A DNA stretch of 64,000 nt from Duganella alba (GTDB lineage Bacteria; Pseudomonadota; Gammaproteobacteria; Burkholderiales; Burkholderiaceae_D), in contig NZ_WKJN01000006.1 of the NCBI RefSeq assembly GCF_009674495.1, positions 124,001 through 188,000 on the forward strand, written 5' to 3'. How positions within the stretch are numbered: the first letter of the stretch is position 1; every line of letters begins with the position of its first letter. Shown here piece after piece: positions 16,844 to 25,272 of the stretch. The translations under genes and the position numbers were made by a program. The notes under the pieces were generated by a model. That model ran no database searches. It saw only the letters and a program-made list of their open reading frames with translations, and was not told where the DNA came from.

Positions 16844-19241
16844 ATTCCCGCAGCGCCCGCGCCGGCGCGATGCGCATCGCCGACCAGGTGTGGCGCGCGG
16901 TGGCCGCCACCACCACGCCCAGCGCGCAGGCCAGCGCCGCCATCGGCGCCCATGGCCCCAGCGGCGAGCGCTCGGCAAACGGCGCCAGATAGCGCGCAAT
17001 CGCCAGCCAGGCCGGCGGCAGCGCGATCAGGGCCGCCACCGCCGTCAGCAGCAGGAACTCGCGGCCGACCAGCACCGCGATCGCCGCGCGGCCGGCGCCA
17101 TGCAGCTTGCGCAGCACGATCTCGCGCGCGCGCCGCTGCACGCTGTGCGCCGCCAGCACATACACGCCGAACGCCGCCAGCACCAGCACCACCGCCGTGG
17201 CGCAGGCCAGCAAATGGGCCAGTCGCACATCGTCCACATAGGCCTCCGCGTAGTAGCTCGAAGCACGCCGTATCACCGGCAGCTGCCGTGGGAAGTAACG
17301 CTGCCACAGCGCTGCCACGGCCGGTTCCAGCGACTCCGGACTGCCCTGCGCGCGGGCCGTCAGCAGCCGGCTGTCGGCCGCCAGTGTGTACATGGTTGGC
17401 AGCACCGGATCGCGCAGCGTTTCCCAGCGCAGGTCGGGCGCCACGCCGATGATCCGCATCTGGGTGCCGTTGATGCGCTGCCCCACCGCCTCGCGCGCCG
17501 AGGTCCAGCCCAGGGCACGCACCGCCGCCTGGTTGAGCATCACGCTTTCCTCGCCTTGAACGCCGGCCTGGTCGATGCGCGAATCGAACAGGCGTCCGGC
17601 CAGCGAGGGCAGACCGTACACCTGGAAGAATGAAGCGCCCACCCAGTGTACCGAGATGCCGACGTCGGTGCCGTCGTTGCGCTTGACGGTGGTGCTGCCA
17701 TGCGTGCCGGTATGGTCGTCGCGGCCCGGCAGGTCGCGGCTGTCGGCCACGCCGGACACGCCGGGCAACTGCGCCAGCGCATCGCGGAAGGCGCGGCCGG
17801 CCGGATCGTTGACGCCGACCGGCATTTCCACCGTCAGCAGCGGCGCCGTCTCGAAGCCGGGAGAGGCGGAGGCGGCAAACTGCGTCTGCCACAGGATTGC
17901 CAGCGCAATGCTGCCCATGCCGATGGCGGCGGCAAACTGCAACGCGGTCAGCGCGCGCCGCAGCCAGGCGCCGCCGGCCGTTTCGCCGCTGCGCTGCGCC
18001 AGCGTGGCGCGCATGTCGACGCCATGCGCCAGCCAGCCGGGATACCAGCCCGACACCGCACCCACCACTGCGCCGCCCAGCAGGCCGGCGCCGGCGCTCA
18101 ACGGCGTGAATACCCCATCCAGAGGCCGTTGCAGCAGTTCCGACGCCAGTGGCAGCAGCAGCCACGCCATCACCAGGCCCAGTGCGGCGGCAGCGGTCGA
18201 CAGCAGCATGGCCTCGGCCATGAACTGCACCAGCAGCTGGCGCGTGGTGGCGCCAAGTACGCGGCGCATGGCGATCTCGCGCTGGCGGCGCAAGGTGCGC
18301 ACCGTCGCCAGGTTGATGTGGTTGACCGCCGCCAGCAGCAGGATCAGCACACCGGCCAGGCCCAGCGCCAGCACCATGCGCATGTCGCCGCGCGGCCCGG
18401 CGCCCATGGTGTTGGCGACGCTGCGGTCGAAGTAGGCGTCGCTCAACGGTCCGAGGCCGATATCGACCATCTTGCGCTTGGCCAGCGCCGCCTTCATTTC
18501 CGGCGTGGCCAGGTTGTCCCATGGCGCCTTGTCGATCACGTCCTGCAGCGCTTTTTGCAGCGCCTGCGGACTGGCGTCGGTCTTCACGTAAATGCGGCCG
18601 GCGATGCCCATCCAGTTGGACAGCACCTGCTGTCTTTCCTTTTCAGACCACAGCGTGCTGCCGATGCCGACCAGCGCACCGAACTGCATGGTGCTGTTGC
18701 CTGGTCTGTCCGGCAGGATGGCGCGCACCTGTAGCGTTTGCTGGTTGACGACCACGGTGCGGCCCAGCGCCTCGCTGGTGCCCAGCAGCTGCAGCGCCGC
18801 CTTCCGCGTCAGCGCCAGGCCGTCGGGTGTGGTCAACGCCTGCCGCAGGTCGCCTTGCAGCGCATGCAGCGCGGCGATCCAGTCGAACACCGGATCGACG
18901 GCGGTGATATCGATTTCGCGCAGCGCGCCATGCTGGTTCAACATCGCCTTGCTGGGCCACCAGACGCTCGCCTGCAACGGCAGGCCGCTGTGCAGCGCCA
19001 CGTCGCGCATCGCGAACGGCGTGTATTCCATCCACTGCGGTTGAGGAATGAAATTCAGCCGGTGCTTGATGACGAACACGCGCTCGCGCTGCGGCACATC
19101 GCGGTCATAGCTGAAGGAGTAGTACACAAAGCCCATCAACACAAAGCACACGGCAAAACCGGCCGCGAGGCCGAGCAGTTCGACGGCGGTATTGAACGGG
19201 TGGCGCAACAGCAGACGCCAGCCGACACGGAAGTTCATCAT
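16842..19241 (-). CDS. ABC transporter permease, MacB/FtsX type (second permease)
   Basis: 799 aa. Architecture of long MacB-like permeases: TM1 (about 20-42, LLGLAAGFAVCFVLMGFVYY), a large periplasmic core (45-280), three FtsX helices (about 285-420, LALGLAGVLILLLAAVNHINLATVRTLRRQREIAMRR), then a second TM/periplasmic/FtsX set ending CALGVVVAATARHTWSAMRIAPARALRE. AAGGAG lies just upstream of the tandem ATG codons (19241/19238). It is the last gene of the four-gene export operon, starting three bases after the preceding permease stop. It is a paralogue of that permease with the same layout, so the pair probably forms a heterodimer. The substrate is unknown; a drug, peptide or lipoprotein is plausible. 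Confidence 0.93.
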   Translation of the reverse strand: MMNFRVGWRLLLRHPFNTAVELLGLAAGFAVCFVLMGFVYYSFSYDRDVPQRERVFVIKHRLNFIPQPQWMEYTPFAMRDVALHSGLPLQASVWWPSKAMLNQHGALREIDITAVDPVFDWIAALHALQGDLRQALTTPDGLALTRKAALQLLGTSEALGRTVVVNQQTLQVRAILPDRPGNSTMQFGALVGIGSTLWSEKERQQVLSNWMGIAGRIYVKTDASPQALQKALQDVIDKAPWDNLATPEMKAALAKRKMVDIGLGPLSDAYFDRSVANTMGAGPRGDMRMVLALGLAGVLILLLAAVNHINLATVRTLRRQREIAMRRVLGATTRQLLVQFMAEAMLLSTAAAALGLVMAWLLLPLASELLQRPLDGVFTPLSAGAGLLGGAVVGAVSGWYPGWLAHGVDMRATLAQRSGETAGGAWLRRALTALQFAAAIGMGSIALAILWQTQFAASASPGFETAPLLTVEMPVGVNDPAGRAFRDALAQLPGVSGVADSRDLPGRDDHTGTHGSTTVKRNDGTDVGISVHWVGASFFQVYGLPSLAGRLFDSRIDQAGVQGEESVMLNQAAVRALGWTSAREAVGQRINGTQMRIIGVAPDLRWETLRDPVLPTMYTLAADSRLLTARAQGSPESLEPAVAALWQRYFPRQLPVIRRASSYYAEAYVDDVRLAHLLACATAVVLVLAAFGVYVLAAHSVQRRAREIVLRKLHGAGRAAIAVLVGREFLLLTAVAALIALPPAWLAIARYLAPFAERSPLGPWAPMAALACALGVVVAATARHTWSAMRIAPARALRE

Positions 19242-19244
19242 GGT

Positions 19245-21635
19245 TTACTCCTTGAGGGCGAGCACCGGCGACATGCGCATGGCCGTCAGCGTGTGACGCG
19301 TGGTGGCCAGCAGCGCGACCAGCGCCGCCAGCAGCAGCGCCGCCAGCAGCGTCCAGCAGGCGACCGGCGCATGTTCGGTGTAGCGGGCCAGATAGCGCTG
19401 CGTGGCCACTGCCGCCAGCGGCAAACCAATCACCGCGCCGACGCCGATCAGCACTGAGAATTCACGCGCCAGCATCAGCGCGATGTCCTTGCGGCCGGCG
19501 CCGTGCAGCTTGCGCAGCACGATCTCGCGTCGGCTGCGCTGCACGCTGTAGGCCGACAGCACATAGATGCCGAACGCCGCCAGCGCAATCGCCGTGGCGC
19601 TGGTGATGCCAAGGATGCGCATCAGCCGCGCGTCGTCCGCATAGCGCTCGGCCAGCACCGCTTCCTGCGTGGTCATTTGCATGATCGCGTTGGGGAAGTT
19701 GCGGCGCCACAGCGGGTCGATCATGGCGTAAGCCTGCTCCAGCGAGGCGGATGTGCGTATCATCGCCACCGAGCCGGGACGCACACGGTAGATCAGCGCC
19801 TTGGCCGGCGCGCGCAAGCCCTGGAAACGGACGTCCGGCACAATGCCGATGATGCGGAATCCCTGTGGCAGGATGGCGCCCACCGCCTCCTGCGGCGTTG
19901 CGAAGCCCAGCGCGGCGGCGCCGGCGGCGTTGACCATCACGCCGCCGCTGTCCTTGTCGTCGTGCGGATCCAGTTGGGGATTGAAGCCCTGGCCGAAAAC
20001 CGGTGTCAGGCGGCTCAACTCAAGCCAGCCGGGGCTGACGAACTTGGCCTCCAACGGAATCTCGCCGCCGTCGCGGGTGGCGACCAGGTTCATCAGCTTC
20101 AGGCCATCGCGCCCGACGGCTTCCGAGATGGTGGCCACGCCCTGCACGCCAGGCAGGCGGCGTAGTTGTTCCAGCATGGCGTCCATCGCCGGTTTGCCGA
20201 GGCTATCCTCCGGCAGGTCCAGCACCAGCAGATTGGCCGGGTCGAAGCCGGGCGACGCATGGCTGGCATACCAGGTCTGCCAGCCGACGGCCAGCGTGCC
20301 GGCGCTGAGCGCCATCGCGCTGCCGAATTGCAGCACCGTCAGCACGCGGCGCAGCCACAGGCCGGCGACGGCCTCGCCGCTGCCGCGTCCCGCCAGGGCG
20401 CTGGCCGGACGCGCATGCTGCGCCAGCCATGCCGGATACGCGCCGGCGGCCATGCCGATGACGATGCTGAAGGCCAGCGCGATCAGGCAGCTCAACGGCG
20501 TGAACATGCCATCCAGCCGGCGGTTCACCAGGTCGGAGAACACCGGCAGCAGCAGCCAGGCCAGCATCAGGCCGACGACGGCCGCCAGCATGGCGGTCAG
20601 CACCGCCTCGCTGAGGAACTGGCGCACCAGCTGTCCGGTGGTGGCGCCCAGCAGCTTGCGCAGGCCGATCTCGCGCTGGCGGCGCAAGGTGCGCACGGTC
20701 GCCAGGTTGACGTAGTTGATCGCCGCCAGCAGCAGGATCAGCACGCCGCCCGCCGCCAGCCCGAATACGCCGTTGCGGTTGCCGTAGCTGTCGCCGGCGC
20801 GGCTGGCCGCCATGTCCTCGTCGAAGTAGGCGGCACGCAGCGACTGCATGCGGATGTCCGAGACATGACGCCCATTCAGGCCCTTGCCCATGGCGCTGTT
20901 CTTGACGCGCTGGTTGAGCGGCGAGCCTTCCATGGCCGCCTGCAATTGCGCCGTCACGCCGTCGCTGGTGGCGCCGGGTTTGAGTTTCAGGTAGAGGATG
21001 CCGGTGAGCCATTTGCCGGCGGCGGTGTCGCGTTCCTCCCATGCGCTGCTGCGGGTGCCGACCAGCGCTTCGTATTGCTGGGTGCTGTTGGCCGGTGGAT
21101 CGGGCAACACGGCGCGTACCTGCAACGTCGTGTCCTTGATATGGACGCTGCGGCCCAGGGCCGCTTCGGCGCCAAACAGCTTGGCCGCACCGCTTTGCGT
21201 CAGTGCCAGGCCGTCCGGCTGCGCCAGCGCGGCGGCCACGTCGCCCACCAGTGTCTGAATGCCGAAGATGTCACGGAAAGCGGGATCCACCGCGAACAGC
21301 GGCAGCGCGTGCAGCTCGGTACCGGTGCGCAGCGGCGTATCGATGTTCTTGATGAAGGCCGCGTCGCTCACCATGCCGCTGTTGAGCGCAATGTCGCGCA
21401 GCGGCAGGGACGCGCGCAGTTGCCAATCCGGGCGCGCGAAGACATTGATGCGCTGCTTGACCACCAAGACGCGGTCGTTGTCCGGGATGCTGCTGTTGTA
21501 GTTGAGGCAGAAGGCCACGTAGCCGAACAGCAGGAAGCAGGCGGCAAAGCCGAGCGCCAGGCCGCCGGTGACCACCAGCGAGTAGGCCGGCTGCTGCAAC
21601 AGCAGCCGCCAGCCGATGCGGAAGTCGCGCAGCAT
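19245..21635 (-). CDS. ABC transporter permease, MacB/FtsX type (first permease)
   Basis: 796 aa from ATG 21635 (MLRDFRIGWRLLLQQPAY); the preceding GTG codon at 21638 is an alternative. The ATPase stop overlaps this start by one base (TGATG), indicating translational coupling. Layout as in its neighbour: TM1 (about 20-42), periplasmic domain, FtsX block GVLILLLAAINYVNLATVRTLRRQREIGLRK, second membrane and periplasmic section, and C-terminal FtsX block ending LALKE. The periplasmic parts differ strongly between the two permeases while the FtsX blocks stay alike, as expected for partners that contact one adaptor. Confidence 0.93.
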   Translation of the reverse strand: MLRDFRIGWRLLLQQPAYSLVVTGGLALGFAACFLLFGYVAFCLNYNSSIPDNDRVLVVKQRINVFARPDWQLRASLPLRDIALNSGMVSDAAFIKNIDTPLRTGTELHALPLFAVDPAFRDIFGIQTLVGDVAAALAQPDGLALTQSGAAKLFGAEAALGRSVHIKDTTLQVRAVLPDPPANSTQQYEALVGTRSSAWEERDTAAGKWLTGILYLKLKPGATSDGVTAQLQAAMEGSPLNQRVKNSAMGKGLNGRHVSDIRMQSLRAAYFDEDMAASRAGDSYGNRNGVFGLAAGGVLILLLAAINYVNLATVRTLRRQREIGLRKLLGATTGQLVRQFLSEAVLTAMLAAVVGLMLAWLLLPVFSDLVNRRLDGMFTPLSCLIALAFSIVIGMAAGAYPAWLAQHARPASALAGRGSGEAVAGLWLRRVLTVLQFGSAMALSAGTLAVGWQTWYASHASPGFDPANLLVLDLPEDSLGKPAMDAMLEQLRRLPGVQGVATISEAVGRDGLKLMNLVATRDGGEIPLEAKFVSPGWLELSRLTPVFGQGFNPQLDPHDDKDSGGVMVNAAGAAALGFATPQEAVGAILPQGFRIIGIVPDVRFQGLRAPAKALIYRVRPGSVAMIRTSASLEQAYAMIDPLWRRNFPNAIMQMTTQEAVLAERYADDARLMRILGITSATAIALAAFGIYVLSAYSVQRSRREIVLRKLHGAGRKDIALMLAREFSVLIGVGAVIGLPLAAVATQRYLARYTEHAPVACWTLLAALLLAALVALLATTRHTLTAMRMSPVLALKE

Positions 21636-22315
21636 CACGCTGCCTGCAGCGCATCGACCATCACGCGGCCGTCCAGCAGGTTCAGGGTGCGCGAGGCTTG
21701 CGCGGCGTGGTCGGGCGAGTGGGTGACCATCACCACCGTCGTGCCTTCGGCGTTGATGTCGCGCAGCAGGCGCATGACTTCATCGCCGTGGGCGCTGTCC
21801 AGGTTACCGGTCGGTTCATCGGCCAGCAGCACGGCGGGGCCGGACACCAGCGCGCGCGCGATCGCCACGCGCTGCTGCTGGCCGCCGGACAGCTGCGAAG
21901 GACGATGGCCGGCGCGGTGGCCGACACCCAGCTTGTTCAGCATCGCCGTCACGCGTTCGCGCCGTTCGCGCGCCGGCGTGCCGTTGTATTCCAGCGCCAG
22001 TTCGACGTTTTCGAACACGGTCAGTTCTTCGATCAGGTTGAAGCTCTGGAAGATGAAGCCGATGCGCCCGCGCCGCAGCTTGTTCAGCTGCGCCTCGCTC
22101 CAGCCGGCGATGTTCTGGCCTTCGAACCAGTATTCGCCGCGCGTCGGCACGTCCAGCAGGCCGAGGATGCCCAGCATGGTGGACTTGCCGCAGCCGGACG
22201 GGCCGGTGATGGCGACGTATTCGCCCGCTTCAATTTCCAGGTCGATGCGGTCCAGGGCCGTGGTCTGGATTTCTCCCGCTTGGTGAACTTTGCTGACGCC
22301 GACGAGTTTGAGCAT
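21635..22315 (-). CDS. ABC transporter ATP-binding protein (MacB/LolD-like)
   Basis: 226-aa cytoplasmic ATPase of the MacB/LolD family. Walker A GPSGCGKST (about 40), Q-loop IFQSFNLIEELTVFENVELAL, signature LSGGQQQRVAIARAL, Walker B VLLADEPTGNLDS and switch histidine VMVTHS. It energises mechanotransmission by the two permeases encoded directly downstream. It starts 30 bases after the adaptor stop; its stop overlaps the first permease start. Confidence 0.96.
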   Translation of the reverse strand: MLKLVGVSKVHQAGEIQTTALDRIDLEIEAGEYVAITGPSGCGKSTMLGILGLLDVPTRGEYWFEGQNIAGWSEAQLNKLRRGRIGFIFQSFNLIEELTVFENVELALEYNGTPARERRERVTAMLNKLGVGHRAGHRPSQLSGGQQQRVAIARALVSGPAVLLADEPTGNLDSAHGDEVMRLLRDINAEGTTVVMVTHSPDHAAQASRTLNLLDGRVMVDALQAA

Positions 22316-22345
22316 GTGCGTGCCTTATGGTGAGGTAGTGAGAGG

Positions 22346-23650
22346 TTACTGCGTAATTTGCAGGCGTGGTGAATTTCCATAGGCCGCGTAGCTGGACAGG
22401 ATGACCTTGTCGCCTGCGCTCAGGCCATCCAGCACTTCGATCTGGCTGTTGTTGCGGCGTCCCGTGCGCACCGCGCGGCGCTGGGCATTGCGTCCACCGG
22501 CGTCCACCACGTAGACCCAGGCGCCGCCGCTATCGTTGATGAAGGCGCCGTTGGGCAGCAGCAGCGCCGGCGCCGGCTCGCCCAGCGTGATGCGCGCGTC
22601 CAGGCTCTGGCCGGGATTGAGCACCCGCGGCTGGCCGTCGGTGAACACCAGCTCCACGGTGAAGCGGCCGTCCTTGATCTGCGGGTAGATGGTGCGGATG
22701 TCGGCGCCGTAGGTGCGGCCATCCTGCTGCACGTTGCCATGGCGGCCGACCGCCATGCGGTTCAGGTAGTACTCGTCGACACTGGCGGACAGTTTGAAGC
22801 GCGTTGGATCGTCGATGCGGCCGATGTTTTTGCCGGTGGCGATGGATTCGCCCACCTGCAGGCGGAAGTTGGTCAGCCGGCCCTCGACCGGCGCGCGCAC
22901 GGCCAGCGCATCGACGGTGGCGGAGACCAGCTTCAGGCCGGAGTTCAGCCCCTGGATCGAGCTTTCCAGCTGCTGTTCGGCGCTCTGCCGCACGCGGCTC
23001 TCCGCAACGCTGGATTGCTGCTCCTGTTTGAGGATGCGCTCCTGCTGCGCCACCTTGTCTTCCGACTCTTCCAGCGCCACGCTGGAGATGAAACCCTGCG
23101 CCGCCAGCCTCACATTGCGCGCATGCTGCTTGCGCGCCTGATCCAGTGCGAATTGCAGGTCGTCCAGGCGGCGCTGGTGGTCGCTGGCGCTGGCCTCCTG
23201 CGATACGCGCAGGTTGGACAGGTTGAAGATGCTGACCGAATGTTCGTACTGGCGCGCCAGCAGCTCCAGGTTGCGCTGCGGGTTGGAGATGCGGAACAGC
23301 AGCTGGCCTTTTTTCACCAGCGCGCCATCGGCGGCGAACACTTCCTCCACGCGCCCGGATTCCACCGCGTCCAGAATCACGGCGTTGAGCGGTTCGGCAT
23401 TGGCGCGCACGATGATTTCGTCGACGAACACGCCGCGCGCGGCCTGGCCGATGCGCAGGTCGGCGCCGTCGATTTGCAGGCCGCGCGGCATCCACGACCA
23501 CAGCGTCCAGGCGACGGCCGCCAGTGCGACCACGGCGGCGGCGATGATGGCGATGCGCCTGCCGCGCCGGCGCGGGACGACGGTATCCATCGCAACGCCG
23601 CTGGCGGGGAGGGCAGTCGCGGCGGTCTCAAATTTTTTTTTGATGTGCAT
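22346..23650 (-). CDS. HlyD/MacA-like periplasmic adaptor subunit
   Basis: 434 aa from ATG 23650 with AAGGA upstream. An alternative start at 23590 (MDTVVPRRRGRR) looks more like this family's N-terminus and is preferred if the sigma-54 promoter at 23662-23677 is used, because its predicted start point is about 23651. A membrane anchor follows (RRIAIIAAAVVALAAVAWTL). Then come a barrel-sandwich half (GRVEEVFAADGALVKKGQLLFRI), a long alpha-hairpin coiled coil (about 130-240, RQYEHSVSIF...ERILKQEQQSSV), the second lipoyl half (VRAPVEGRLTNFRLQVGESIATGKNIG) and a membrane-proximal domain. It links the inner-membrane permeases to an outer-membrane channel, which is not encoded here. Confidence 0.92.
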   Translation of the reverse strand: MHIKKKFETAATALPASGVAMDTVVPRRRGRRIAIIAAAVVALAAVAWTLWSWMPRGLQIDGADLRIGQAARGVFVDEIIVRANAEPLNAVILDAVESGRVEEVFAADGALVKKGQLLFRISNPQRNLELLARQYEHSVSIFNLSNLRVSQEASASDHQRRLDDLQFALDQARKQHARNVRLAAQGFISSVALEESEDKVAQQERILKQEQQSSVAESRVRQSAEQQLESSIQGLNSGLKLVSATVDALAVRAPVEGRLTNFRLQVGESIATGKNIGRIDDPTRFKLSASVDEYYLNRMAVGRHGNVQQDGRTYGADIRTIYPQIKDGRFTVELVFTDGQPRVLNPGQSLDARITLGEPAPALLLPNGAFINDSGGAWVYVVDAGGRNAQRRAVRTGRRNNSQIEVLDGLSAGDKVILSSYAAYGNSPRLQITQ

Positions 23651-23661
23651 GGCGTCCTTAC

Positions 23662-23677
23662 AGCAAACCCTGTGCCA
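23662..23677 (-). promoter_or_regulatory. Sigma-54 (-24/-12) promoter of the export operon
   Basis: The minus strand reads TGGCACAGGGTTTGCT. The family consensus is TGGCACG, four bases, then TTGC plus A or T, so all positions but one fit. Predicted transcription start is about 23651. It fits the NtrC-type regulator encoded divergently at 23818. Confidence 0.8.
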
Positions 23678-23724
23678 TGCCGGAAAGGCGCTTTTCGGCT
23701 GTCTGCGGGCGCAAATGGCCGGCA

Positions 23725-23744
23725 GGTGTTCATTTCCGGACACC
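23725..23744. promoter_or_regulatory. Putative enhancer (UAS) site 1 for the NtrC-type regulator
   Basis: An imperfect palindrome GGTGTTC-N6-GGACACC, centred about 84 bases upstream of the predicted sigma-54 start. It matches site 2 in both sequence and spacing. Confidence 0.6.
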
Positions 23745-23748
23745 GCGC

Positions 23749-23768
23749 GCTGTTCGCAAGTGGACAGC
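23749..23768. promoter_or_regulatory. Putative enhancer (UAS) site 2 for the NtrC-type regulator
   Basis: An imperfect palindrome GCTGTTC-N6-GGACAGC, 24 bases from site 1 centre to centre. The shared form is GNTGTTC-N6-GGACANC. It lies between the two divergent operons, so it may also serve autoregulation. Confidence 0.6.
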
Positions 23769-23783
23769 CGCCGGGAGTGGCCA

Positions 23784-23811
23784 TTTACAGCGCTTTTGCT
23801 GCTGCTAGAAT
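23784..23811 (+). promoter_or_regulatory. Sigma-70 promoter of the response regulator gene
   Basis: TTTACA (23784-23789), a 16-base spacer, then TAGAAT (23806-23811). The expected start is close to 23818, the A of the ATG, and no Shine-Dalgarno sequence is visible, so the transcript may be leaderless. Confidence 0.5.
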
Positions 23812-23817
23812 GCCTGC

Positions 23818-25272
23818 ATGACCGCCTATATCCTGATCCTCGATGACGACGCCGACGTCGCCACTGCCGCGCAGTTGCTGCTGCGCCGGCGCCATGGCCA
23901 GGTGGTCACGCTGTCCGATCCGGCGGGCCTGCCGGCGTTGCTGGCGCGCGGGGTGCCGGACGTGGTGCTGCTTGATCTGAACTTCACGCCGGGCCGCATC
24001 AACGGCGCCGAAGGGCTGGCGCTGATGGACGTGCTGCGCACCCAGGCGCGTCCGCCGGCGGTGATTGCGATGACCGCCTATGCCGATGTGCCGCTGGCGG
24101 TGGAAGCGCTGAAGCGCGGCGCCGGCGATTTCATCACCAAGCCGTGGGACAACGCGCGCCTGATCGCGGCGGTGGACCAGGCGTTGGCGCGGCGTCAGGC
24201 GGCGCACGGCGCGGCGGCCGGTTCGCCGGAGCTGATGGGCGAGTCGCGCGCCATGCGCGAGCTCAAGGCGCTGATCGCCAGCGTGGCGCCCACCGAAGCC
24301 AATGTGATGGTGCTGGGCGAGAACGGCGTCGGCAAGGAGCTGGTGGCGCGCGCGATCCATGCGGCGTCGCGCCGCGCGACAGGCACCATGCTGGCGGTGG
24401 ACATGGGGGCGCTGCCGGAATCGACATTCGAGAGTGAGCTGTTCGGCCATCGCAAAGGTTCATTCACGGACGCGCGGGCCGACAGGGCGGGGCGCTTCCA
24501 GGCGGCGCGCGGCGGTTCGCTGTTTTTGGACGAAATCGGCAATATGCCGCTGGCCGCGCAAGCCAAGCTGCTGACGGCGCTGGAGCGGCGCGAAGTGACG
24601 CCGATAGGCGCCGACAAGCCGGAGGCGATCGACGTGCGCATCATCAGCGCCACCAATCTGGACGAGGCGCGCCTGTTCGATCCGTCGGTGTTCCGCGCCG
24701 ACCTGCTGTTCCGGCTGAATACCATCGTCATCCGCGTGCCGCCGTTGCGCGAGCGGCTTGAGGATGTGCCGCTGCTGCTGTCGCACTATCTGAAAAGGTA
24801 CGAGAGCCAGTACCAGCGTCCGGCGCGCGAAATCACCGCCGCCGCGCTGGATGCATTGGCGCGGCACGATTGGCCGGGCAATGTGCGTGCCTTGCGCCAC
24901 GCCTGCGAGCGCGCTGTCATCCTCGGCCAGGGAGTGGAATACGTGGCGGCCGATTTCGGCCTCGCCGCCGCGCCAGCCGCCGCAGCGCCCGGCCTGTCCG
25001 GCGCAGCGGGCGCAGCGAACGCACCAGGCGCGCCGCCCGGCTATCCGACACACGCGGCAGGTTCGGGCGGCGACGGCGGCGACCGCGCCGTCGCCGCGAA
25101 CGCATCGCTGCCTGCTGCCGCCTCGGCTACCGATGCCACGCTGGACGCCATCGAACGCGCCGCCATCGCCGCGACGCTGGCGCAATTCAACGGCAACATC
25201 AGCCACGCCGCCAAAACGCTGGGTATCAGCCGCGCCGCCTTGTACCGCAAGCTGGGCAAGCATGGCATCTGA
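23818..25272 (+). CDS. NtrC-family (sigma-54 activator) response regulator
   Basis: 484 aa. Receiver domain (1-120) with phospho-acceptor in VVLLDLNFTPG and lysine in ITKPWDN. AAA+ domain (about 140-370) with Walker A GENGVGKE, Walker B GGSLFLDEIGNM and LLFRLNTIVIRVPPLRERLED. An unusual alanine/glycine/proline-rich linker spans about 385-430. The C-terminal Fis-type helix-turn-helix contains FNGNISHAAKTLGISRAALYRKLG. The sigma-54 contact loop reads GSFTDA (about 214-219) instead of GAFTGA. It overlaps the kinase start by eleven bases, making a two-component pair, and probably activates the divergent export operon. Confidence 0.95.
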   Translation: MTAYILILDDDADVATAAQLLLRRRHGQVVTLSDPAGLPALLARGVPDVVLLDLNFTPGRINGAEGLALMDVLRTQARPPAVIAMTAYADVPLAVEALKRGAGDFITKPWDNARLIAAVDQALARRQAAHGAAAGSPELMGESRAMRELKALIASVAPTEANVMVLGENGVGKELVARAIHAASRRATGTMLAVDMGALPESTFESELFGHRKGSFTDARADRAGRFQAARGGSLFLDEIGNMPLAAQAKLLTALERREVTPIGADKPEAIDVRIISATNLDEARLFDPSVFRADLLFRLNTIVIRVPPLRERLEDVPLLLSHYLKRYESQYQRPAREITAAALDALARHDWPGNVRALRHACERAVILGQGVEYVAADFGLAAAPAAAAPGLSGAAGAANAPGAPPGYPTHAAGSGGDGGDRAVAANASLPAAASATDATLDAIERAAIAATLAQFNGNISHAAKTLGISRAALYRKLGKHGI

